Source: JBEIVB01 sp040374085 | GTDB taxonomy: Bacteria; Bacteroidota; Bacteroidia; UBA4408 | Assembly (NCBI GenBank): GCA_040374085.1 | Contig: JBEIVB010000142.1 | Location: forward strand, 1-5,162 | DNA length: 5,162 nt | Direction of reading: 5' to 3' | Part shown: positions 1 through 5,162 of the stretch, piece after piece | How the letters are laid out: every line of letters begins with the position of its first letter | Numbering within the stretch: position 1 is the first letter of the stretch | Translations under genes and position numbers: made by a program | The notes under the pieces: generated by a model | The model's input: only the letters and a program-made list of their open reading frames with translations | What the model was told of the DNA's origin: nothing | Databases searched by the model: none

Positions 1-846
1 GTTCCGGTTTTGCAACGGCCTCGCCTCTGGCTTGCGCTGGGCGCTTTGGCGCTTTCGCTTGCCCCTCAGGCCTGGGTAATGCTGCAACGCTTTTGGGCCG
101 AGGCCCACGGCACAAGCTGGCTGGCTCCTCCCCGGTGGGACAGTTGGTTTGAGCTCTTGCACCATTTCTCTACCCGCACTTGGGTGGCCGCAGCCGCCTT
201 GGTTGCCCTTGCCCTGGCCGGGGTGCGGGCCTGGCTCGATAGGCCCCTGCAACCGCACTCCCTGGGCTTCCTCGCCTGGTGGTTCTGGATACCCCTCATG
301 GGCACCTTTCTGGTTTCGTTCTGGATGCCGGTATTTCATAACCGATATCTAATCATTCTTGCACCTGCGTTTTACCTGAGTCTGGTGCACGGCATCTCCA
401 AACCCTTTGTTCCCTTGCCCTGGCTGGTGCGGCATCTGCGCTGGGTGTTGCCCACGTTGTTTGTGTTGGGCTGCCACTACCGCATCGACAATACCTGCCG
501 CTTTCGGGAGGTGAGCCTCGACCTGCATGAATATCCTCCCCACATGCCGGTGGTGGTGCATCCTGCCTGGAGGGCCCTCAACCTCATGTATTACGCCAAC
601 CCTTCTGCACAGGGTCCGGGTCCGGCACCCGATTCGCTGAACCCCCGCGTTTTCGCCGCCTACGGCCCCTCCGACCTAACCCCTCTGCTGCAGCACGATA
701 CCTTGGCTTACCTCTACGGCGAGGGCCAACCCAACCTCGACCAGGAGCCCATTGCCCTCGCCCTGTCTCGCACCCACCGCCTTACCCAGGTGATGCACTA
801 CAAAGGCCGAGAAACACTTTCCATCTGGGTGCGTTCCAAACCCTAA
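1..846 (+). CDS. C-terminal part of a GT39/ArnT-like membrane glycosyltransferase (5' end outside window)
   Basis: The frame is open from base 1 to the TAA at 844-846, giving 281 visible residues. A TTG at 10-12 could be read as a start, but the codons before it are open and the protein starts in the middle of a membrane region, so I treat it as 5'-truncated. About five hydrophobic segments are visible, near residues 9-28, 61-77, 91-112, 115-133 and 147-159, followed by a soluble C-terminal tail of about 120 residues. The segment MPVFHNRYLIILAP (residues 109-122) resembles the P-x-F-x-x-RYL loop preceding a late membrane helix in GT39/PMT-like enzymes, which transfer sugars from polyprenyl-phosphate donors at the outer face of the inner membrane. 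The catalytic N-terminal loop with its acidic residues is not in the window, so activity cannot be judged. Two cysteines (158 and 166) lie just after the last helix. It could also be another polytopic membrane protein of unknown function; acceptor and donor are unknown. Confidence 0.7.
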   Translation, partial: VPVLQRPRLWLALGALALSLAPQAWVMLQRFWAEAHGTSWLAPPRWDSWFELLHHFSTRTWVAAAALVALALAGVRAWLDRPLQPHSLGFLAWWFWIPLMGTFLVSFWMPVFHNRYLIILAPAFYLSLVHGISKPFVPLPWLVRHLRWVLPTLFVLGCHYRIDNTCRFREVSLDLHEYPPHMPVVVHPAWRALNLMYYANPSAQGPGPAPDSLNPRVFAAYGPSDLTPLLQHDTLAYLYGEGQPNLDQEPIALALSRTHRLTQVMHYKGRETLSIWVRSKP

Positions 847-847
847 G

Positions 848-864
848 TCGATTTAATTCATCGA
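848..864. repeat. Short inverted repeat after the glycosyltransferase stop codon
   Basis: TCGAT (848-852) and ATCGA (860-864) are perfect reverse complements separated by seven AT-rich bases. The element starts one base after the TAA stop. The stem is only 5 bp and no T-run follows, so it is a weak terminator at best. It could equally be a protein-binding site for the following gene, or chance. Confidence 0.25.
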
Positions 865-1266
865 ATGTTATTACCTTGCAGCATGATTTCTAGGGTTGTT
901 CACGGGTGGTTGGCCTTGCAGGTGTTGGTGGTTTCCTTGCTGCCTACTCTCGATGCAGACCAATGGAGCAAGCTGCCACAGCTCTGGGAACATTATCGTG
1001 TGCATCGTCAAACAGAAAACCAAAACCTCGGCCTGGGCGATTTTTTGGTGATGCACTACGGCCATTCTGCCCACCGCAACGCCGAAAACCACAGCCACCT
1101 TCCCCTCAAAGAGCATTGCGGAAGCCTCACCTGGATGAAGAGCATACCCACCGCTCCGGTTCTGGCGGCACCGGTGGTTCAGCTTCCCAACCAAAGCTTC
1201 GTTTACCTCTCGTTTACCCCTCCATTTCCTCCTTCCAACATCTGGCAACCTCCGCGATTGGCGTGA
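865..1266 (+). CDS. Small secreted His-rich protein, putative periplasmic metal-binding partner of the efflux pump
   Basis: This is a 133-residue frame ending in TGA at 1264-1266. There are two possible starts: ATG 865, or ATG 883 (residue 7), which gives a cleaner signal peptide (MISRVVHG, then a hydrophobic core at residues 15-29, numbered from 865). No Shine-Dalgarno precedes either. The mature part contains WEHYRVH (41-47), a FLVMHYGHSAH block (60-70), HSHLPL (76-81) and KEHCG (82-86): histidines 43, 47, 64, 67, 70, 76, 78 and 84 plus Cys85. The C-terminus is Pro/aromatic-rich and ends in WQPPRL. From memory, small proteins with an MHY...LPF-K-x-H-like core occur next to CzcA/CusA genes in Bacteroidota, but I cannot name a characterised member. 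The residues and the position 61 bases before the pump suggest a role in binding, buffering or sensing metal in the periplasm; this is inference. Frames on either strand overlapping it lack such a pattern. Confidence 0.72.
   Translation: MLLPCSMISRVVHGWLALQVLVVSLLPTLDADQWSKLPQLWEHYRVHRQTENQNLGLGDFLVMHYGHSAHRNAENHSHLPLKEHCGSLTWMKSIPTAPVLAAPVVQLPNQSFVYLSFTPPFPPSNIWQPPRLA
872..879 (+). promoter_or_regulatory. Bacteroidota -7-like promoter element (tentative)
   Basis: TACCTTGC, directly followed by AGC and the ATG at 883, resembles the Bacteroidota -7 consensus TAnnTTTG with one T fewer. No convincing -33 TTTG/TTG box is seen at about 19 bases upstream. In this phylum such elements often lie very close to the start codon, giving short or nearly absent leaders. 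If it is real, transcription would begin around 884-887, which supports the ATG at 883 (or an even later start) over the ATG at 865 and makes the metal genes a transcription unit separate from the glycosyltransferase. Confidence 0.3.
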
Positions 1267-1286
1267 TCATCTGATCGTGTTTCACC

Positions 1287-1308
1287 GAGACAGCGAATGC
1301 GCTGTTTC
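1287..1308 (+). promoter_or_regulatory. Hairpin in the gap before the RND pump gene
   Basis: GAGACAGCG (1287-1295) pairs with CGCTGTTTC (1300-1308) over 9 bp with one G-U pair, closing a four-base AATG loop. It lies in the 61-base gap between the small His-rich gene and the pump start, 19 bases before the ATG. A modest AT-rich stretch follows, but no real T-run, so a strong intrinsic terminator is unlikely. It may be an attenuator, an mRNA-processing or stability element that sets different levels for the two genes, or an operator. No known family was recognised. Confidence 0.4.
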
Positions 1309-1310
1309 AT

Positions 1311-1324
1311 AACATTTTCATGTT
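1311..1324 (+). repeat. Second short inverted repeat abutting the pump start
   Basis: AACAT (1311-1315) and ATGTT (1320-1324) are reverse complements around a TTTC loop, ending three bases before the ATG at 1328. The stem is only 5 bp and AT-rich. If it forms together with the hairpin at 1287-1308 it would occlude the translation start region, which has no Shine-Dalgarno sequence. Chance is a reasonable alternative. Confidence 0.22.
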
Positions 1325-1327
1325 GCC

Positions 1328-4300
1328 ATGATTCAATCCATCATTTCCTTTTCCCTCCGGCAGAAACTGTTGGTGGGCCTATTTGTGTTGGGCCTCTTGC
1401 TTTGGGGCGGATGGTCGCTGAGCCGCTTGCCCATAGATGCGGTGCCCGACATCACCAACAACCAGGTGCAGGTCATTACCCAGAGTCCGGCACTGAGTGC
1501 CCTCGACATGGAGCGTTTGGTTACGTTTCCCCTCGAGATGAGCCTCAAAACCATTCCGGGCATACGCGAGCTGCGCTCTTTCTCGCGCTTTGGGCTCTCC
1601 ATCATCACCGTGGTGTTCGACGATGATGTGGACGTTTATTGGGCGCGTCAGCAGGTTACCGAGCGCATGCGCATGGCCGAGTCGGAGATTCCGCAGGGCT
1701 CCGGCACGCCCGAGCTGGCGCCCGTTACCACCGGGCTGGGCGAGATTTATCAATACATTTTGCGTCCTCTGCCCGGCTACGAAAGCGTGTACAACACCCA
1801 GGAACTGCGCACCCTGCAAGACTGGGTGGTGCGCCGGGGGCTGCTGGGTACAGAGGGCATTGCCGATGTGAGCAGCTTCGGTGGCTACCTCAAGCAGGTA
1901 GAGGTGGCCCTCTTTCCCGAGCGCCTTCGCCAATACGGGGTTTCGGTAGCGGAGGTGTTTGATGCCCTCCAGCGCAACAACCAAAACACGGGCGGGGCCT
2001 ACATCGAACACGGTCCCAACAGCTACAGCATCCGCACCGAGGGGCTTTCCACCACCCTCGAGGAGGTGGGCGCCCTGGTGGTGCGGCCCATGGGCACCAG
2101 CACGGTGTTGCGCATCCGCGATCTGGCCGATGTGCGCTACGGCTCGGCCATTCGCTACGGGGCCATGACCCGCAACGATGAGGGCGAGGTGGTGGGCGCC
2201 GTGGTGATGATGCTCAAAGGAGCCAACTCATCCTCCGTCATAGAGGCCGTGAAAAAACGCATGGCCGTGGTGCAGCGCCTGCTGCCGCCCGGTGTGCGCA
2301 TAGAGCCCTACCTCGATCGAACCAAGCTCGTAGACCAAGCCATACACACGGTGGCCAAGAACCTGGCAGAAGGCGCCCTCATCGTGATTCTGGTGCTGGT
2401 GTTCATGCTGGGCAACCTGCGCGCCGGACTCGTGGTGGCCTCGGTGATTCCTCTGTCTCTGTGTTTTGCCTTCGGCTTTATGCACCTCTGGGGCGTTTCG
2501 GGCAACCTCATGAGCCTGGGTGCCCTCGATTTTGGACTCATCGTAGACGGAGCCGTGATCATCGTGGAGAGCGTGGTGCACGGATTGCACCTTCACCTGC
2601 AACGCAAAGGCACCCTCACCCGACCCGAGTTCAACGGTCTGGTGGGCGAGCAGTCGGGCCGCATGATGCGGGCTGCGGCTTTTGGTCAGGCCATCATCCT
2701 GGTGGTATACCTGCCCATCCTCAGCCTGGTGGGCATAGAAGGAAAGATGTTTAAACCCATGGCCCAAACCGTGGTTTTTGCCTTGATAGGCGCTTTCGTC
2801 TTAAGCCTCACCTATGTGCCCGTGGCTTCGGCCCTTTTGCTGAGTTTGAAGAAGCCCAAGCGGGTGCCGTTCTCCGAGCGCATCCTCAACCGCATTCAGG
2901 GCCTCTACAGCAAAACCCTGGAGGTGGTGCTGGTCCGTCCTAAGACCGTGCTCCTTGCGGCATTGGCCGCCCTGATCCTAAGCGCCACCCTGTTCTCGCG
3001 CCTGGGAGGAGAGTTCATACCCACCCTCGAAGAAGGCGATTTTGCCGTGGAGACCCGCGTTCCAAAAGGCAGCAGCCTGGAGGTTACCCGGCAAGCGGCC
3101 ACACAGGCAGCGCACATCCTCAAAACGCGGTTTCCGGAGGTGCTGCGGGTCGTGGGCAAGATCGGCACCTCCGAAATCCCCATAGACCCCATGCCTATGG
3201 AAGCCTGCGACCTTATTGTGGTGCTGAAAGACCGCTCGGAGTGGACCTCTGCCCACACCCGCGAAGAGCTGGCCGCCCTTATGGAGGAGGCCCTGAAAGA
3301 GGTGCCCGGTGCCACGTTTGGCTTCCAGCAGCCCATACAGATGAGGTTCAACGAGCTCATGACGGGTGCCCGACAGGATGTGGTGGTGAAACTCTACGGA
3401 GAAGACCTCGACACCTTGGCGCATTATGCCCAAAAGCTCGGCGCGCTCTCGCGCACGGTAGAAGGTGCACGCGATGTGTTTGTGGAGCAGGTTACCGGTC
3501 TCGATCAGGTGGTGATCCGCCACAAGCCCGAGGCCCTAGCGCGCTACGGCCTGTCGGTGGAATTTGTGAACGAGTCCGTAAACCTCAGCTTTGCCGGACA
3601 GGCCTCCGGAAAGATCTACGAAGGCGAGCGCCGCTTCGACCTGGTGGTGCGCATGGCAGGCCCGCACCGCACCGGCCTCGAAGATGTGCGCAGATTGCCC
3701 ATTGTGCTTCCGGGCGGACAAAGCATACCCCTCGAGGCGGTAGCCGATGTGCGCATCGAAAACGGTCCCAACCAGATCCAGCGGGACGATGCCCGCCGCC
3801 GCATCATGGTGGGATTTAACGTGCGGGGCCGCGACGTGGAGCGGGTGGTGTCTGACCTCCGCCGAGCCGTAGCCAAAGGTCTGCGCCTGCCCACCGGCTA
3901 CGAGATTACCTACGGCGGGGCTTTCCAAAACCTGGTGGAAGCCAAAGCCCGCCTGAGCGTGGCCCTTCCTCTCGCCCTGCTGCTCATCCTCATCATGCTT
4001 TACTTCAGCTTTCAGTCGGTGCGCATAGGTCTGCTCATCTTTTCGGCCATTCCCCTCTCCGCCATAGGCGGGGTGTTGGCCCTTTGGCTGCGGGGCATGC
4101 CTTTCAGCACCTCGGCAGGCATAGGCTTCATAGCCTTGTTTGGCGTGGCGGTGCTCAACGGCATTGTGCTCCTGGTGGCGTTTGAAGAGCTTCGAAAGAA
4201 TGGCGTAAACGACGCCACCGAACGCGTACGCCTTGGCACAGCCCAGCGCCTGCGTCCCGTGCTCATGACGGCTCTGGTGGCCAGCCTGGGCTTCCTTCCC

Positions 4301-5162
4301 ATGGCCCTCTCTACCAGCGCCGGAGCTGAGGTGCAGAAGCCTCTGGCCACGGTGGTGATGGGCGGGCTGGTAAGCGCCACCCTCTTAACCCTGTTGGTGC
4401 TGCCCCTGCTCTACGTGCGCTTTGGCACCGCCCGACGGGGTGCCGCAGTTGTTTTGTTGCTGCTGTTGGTTCACGCAAGCGACCTTTCGGCACAGTCCAT
4501 ACGGAGCGAGGCAGAGCTTCTGCAGCAGGCTTTGCGTGCCCACCCGGCCATGCAAGCGGCCGAGGCCGAGCAGCAAGCCGCCAAGGCCCTCGAGTCCACG
4601 TGGTGGAGCCTGTCTCCCACCGAAGCGGGCTATCAGCAAGGGCAGATCAGCAGCCTCGCCACCGACAACCTGTTTAGCCTCAGCCAGGATCTGCCCAGCC
4701 TCAGCGCCTTGGTGGCCACCCGTCGCGCCTTGCAGGCTCAGACCCGTTTGGGCGAGGCCGAGGCGGCAGAGCAGAAGCGCATGCTGGTGCAGGCCTTGCG
4801 CATGCGCTGGCAGCACCTGCTGTTGGCCCGCGCTCTGCTGGTGCAGCAACGTCAGGCCGACTCCCTCATGACCTGGGTAGAAGAGCGGGCCCGGCGCCGT
4901 TATGAGGCCGGCGAAGGCACCCGCCTCGAGTGGGAGACCGCCCGCCTGAGGGCATCCACCGCCCGTCAGCAGATGGCCACCACCACCCGCGAGGCCGAGC
5001 GCAACAAGAGCGTGCTGGCCATTTTGGCCGGGGTAGAGGCCACCGCCCTGCAACCTCCCGATACCCTCGCAGCCCTCCCTTCCGACACCCTTCAGAAGCC
5101 CGAGCAACAGCCCTCCTGGCTGCGTTGGAGCGCGTTGGAGGCCATGCAAGACGCCGAGGTCA
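1328..5162 (+). CDS. czcA: CzcA/CusA-family heavy-metal RND efflux pump fused to a C-terminal TolC-like domain (3' end outside window)
   Basis: The frame stays open for 1278 codons to the window edge. The start is well fixed: an in-frame TAA lies at 1310-1312 and ATG 1328 is the first Met after it. Residues 1-1033 form a full RND pump: TM1 about 14-32, first periplasmic porter region, TM2-6 about 347-505, TM7 about 539-558, second porter region, and TM8-12 about 877-1030. TM4 carries DFGLIVDGAVIIVE (401-414) with Asp401, Asp407 and Glu414, matching the proton-relay residues D402/D408/E415 of Cupriavidus CzcA. EFIPTLEEGDF (562-572) and FNELMTG (674-680) are also typical of the family. The FNE form, where CusA has a metal-site Met, fits divalent cations (Co/Zn/Cd/Ni) better than Cu/Ag. 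After the pump come a hydrophobic linker (about 1036-1055) and an outer-membrane efflux domain from about 1058. Full-length fusions of this type are, from memory, around 1440 residues, so about 160 are missing. It should export metal ions from periplasm or cytoplasm using proton influx, with a CzcB-like adaptor probably encoded downstream. Confidence 0.95.
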   Translation, partial: MIQSIISFSLRQKLLVGLFVLGLLLWGGWSLSRLPIDAVPDITNNQVQVITQSPALSALDMERLVTFPLEMSLKTIPGIRELRSFSRFGLSIITVVFDDDVDVYWARQQVTERMRMAESEIPQGSGTPELAPVTTGLGEIYQYILRPLPGYESVYNTQELRTLQDWVVRRGLLGTEGIADVSSFGGYLKQVEVALFPERLRQYGVSVAEVFDALQRNNQNTGGAYIEHGPNSYSIRTEGLSTTLEEVGALVVRPMGTSTVLRIRDLADVRYGSAIRYGAMTRNDEGEVVGAVVMMLKGANSSSVIEAVKKRMAVVQRLLPPGVRIEPYLDRTKLVDQAIHTVAKNLAEGALIVILVLVFMLGNLRAGLVVASVIPLSLCFAFGFMHLWGVSGNLMSLGALDFGLIVDGAVIIVESVVHGLHLHLQRKGTLTRPEFNGLVGEQSGRMMRAAAFGQAIILVVYLPILSLVGIEGKMFKPMAQTVVFALIGAFVLSLTYVPVASALLLSLKKPKRVPFSERILNRIQGLYSKTLEVVLVRPKTVLLAALAALILSATLFSRLGGEFIPTLEEGDFAVETRVPKGSSLEVTRQAATQAAHILKTRFPEVLRVVGKIGTSEIPIDPMPMEACDLIVVLKDRSEWTSAHTREELAALMEEALKEVPGATFGFQQPIQMRFNELMTGARQDVVVKLYGEDLDTLAHYAQKLGALSRTVEGARDVFVEQVTGLDQVVIRHKPEALARYGLSVEFVNESVNLSFAGQASGKIYEGERRFDLVVRMAGPHRTGLEDVRRLPIVLPGGQSIPLEAVADVRIENGPNQIQRDDARRRIMVGFNVRGRDVERVVSDLRRAVAKGLRLPTGYEITYGGAFQNLVEAKARLSVALPLALLLILIMLYFSFQSVRIGLLIFSAIPLSAIGGVLALWLRGMPFSTSAGIGFIALFGVAVLNGIVLLVAFEELRKNGVNDATERVRLGTAQRLRPVLMTALVASLGFLPMALSTSAGAEVQKPLATVVMGGLVSATLLTLLVLPLLYVRFGTARRGAAVVLLLLLVHASDLSAQSIRSEAELLQQALRAHPAMQAAEAEQQAAKALESTWWSLSPTEAGYQQGQISSLATDNLFSLSQDLPSLSALVATRRALQAQTRLGEAEAAEQKRMLVQALRMRWQHLLLARALLVQQRQADSLMTWVEERARRRYEAGEGTRLEWETARLRASTARQQMATTTREAERNKSVLAILAGVEATALQPPDTLAALPSDTLQKPEQQPSWLRWSALEAMQDAEV
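4433..4492 (+). other. Internal signal-peptide-like segment between RND and TolC domains
   Basis: Residues 1036-1055 of the pump protein read as two arginines, a short Gly/Ala/Val/Leu hydrophobic core (1039-1048), a polar turn, and then LSA before Gln1056. This is the layout of a type I signal peptide with a Ser-x-Ala-like site (S-A/Q; residues 1054-1056). The RND C-terminus normally faces the cytoplasm, so a thirteenth crossing is needed to bring the TolC domain to the periplasm. There is no Cys for lipidation. Whether it is cleaved is inference. Confidence 0.6.
4493..5162 (+). other. TolC/OEP-like outer-membrane efflux domain (partial) of the fusion protein
   Basis: Residues 1056-1278 have the pattern of an outer membrane efflux protein (OEP) repeat. 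An N-terminal helix ELLQQALRAHPAM (1062-1074) matches the usual 'A-x-x-NP' opening of TolC-type proteins. It is followed by a long Ala/Glu/Gln-rich helix, a strand-like stretch with the DNLFSLSQDLP motif (near 1112-1122) where OEP proteins have the 'ISQ-x-F/L-P' turn, and then long Ala/Arg/Gln-rich helices (about 1125-1240) with coiled-coil character. The window ends near the start of what should be the second half. It would form a trimeric channel spanning the outer membrane and reaching into the periplasm. Confidence 0.8.

Noticed and set aside
10..12. TTG as the true start of the first gene
   Set aside because: The frame is open upstream of it to the window edge, and the visible protein matches only the C-terminal half of a polytopic glycosyltransferase, so the gene most likely begins outside the window.
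871..1274. Alternative frames over the small His-rich gene (antisense 871-1248 and + strand 906-1274)
   Set aside because: Neither has a credible signal peptide or conserved-looking pattern. The 865/883-1266 frame has a signal sequence, spaced His/Cys residues and a fit with its metal-efflux neighbour.
1287..1320. Strong rho-independent terminator between the small gene and the pump
   Set aside because: The stem is adequate, but the downstream bases are ATAACATTTTC rather than a run of T, so a full terminator is not supported.
1297..1626. + strand frame of 109 codons starting in the hairpin loop
   Set aside because: It overlaps the pump N-terminus out of frame, and its product lacks motifs; the RND match in the 1328 frame is clear.
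1379..2011. Long antisense frame (210 codons) opposite the pump N-terminal region
   Set aside because: It lies fully inside a well-supported RND coding frame. Its product is rich in His, Ala, Gly and Arg without family motifs, as expected of a shadow of GC-rich coding DNA.
2228..3523. Antisense frames at 2228-2767 and 2978-3523
   Set aside because: Both are opposite conserved porter and membrane segments of the pump, and their products are His/Gly/Gln-rich without motifs. The sense-strand reading is decisive.
4385..5149. Antisense frame of 254 codons opposite the TolC domain
   Set aside because: Gly/Gln/Leu-rich low-complexity product with no recognisable domain, fully explained by the complement of the Ala/Gln/Leu/Arg-rich sense frame.

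Overview
The window looks like a piece of a Bacteroidota chromosome with unusually GC-rich coding DNA. Three things point there: a CzcA/CusA-type RND heavy-metal pump that continues in the same reading frame into a TolC-like outer-membrane domain (an arrangement I know mainly from Bacteroidota), gene starts without Shine-Dalgarno sequences, and a sequence resembling the Bacteroidota -7 promoter element (TAnnTTTG) just before one start. The exact genus cannot be read from the sequence.

Layout, all on the + strand. Positions 1-846 hold the 3' part of a polytopic membrane protein that resembles the C-terminal half of a GT39/ArnT-like membrane glycosyltransferase. After a gap of only about 20-35 bases comes a small secreted-type protein (865 or 883 to 1266) with eight histidines and a cysteine packed into about 43 residues. 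A 61-base gap with a good hairpin follows. From 1328 to the right edge runs one open frame of 1278 codons with no stop: a complete RND metal/proton antiporter (residues 1 to about 1033), a signal-peptide-like hydrophobic linker (about 1036-1055), and the first about 220 residues of an outer-membrane efflux (TolC/OEP) domain, cut by the window edge.

Functional reading: the small His-rich protein and the pump form a probable metal-efflux unit. The His-rich protein would sit in the periplasm and could bind or sense metal, while the pump expels metal ions using the proton gradient. The DFG-x3-D-x6-E signature in transmembrane segment 4 matches the CzcA/CnrA (divalent cation) type rather than CusA (Cu/Ag). 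The periplasmic adaptor (CusB/CzcB-like) needed to complete the tripartite pump is not in the window and would be expected just downstream. The glycosyltransferase at the left is probably an unrelated neighbour. No RNA genes, insertion sequences or CRISPR arrays were seen. The best candidates for a second look are the inner-membrane-pump/outer-membrane-channel fusion with a possible internal signal-peptidase site, and the His-rich small protein.
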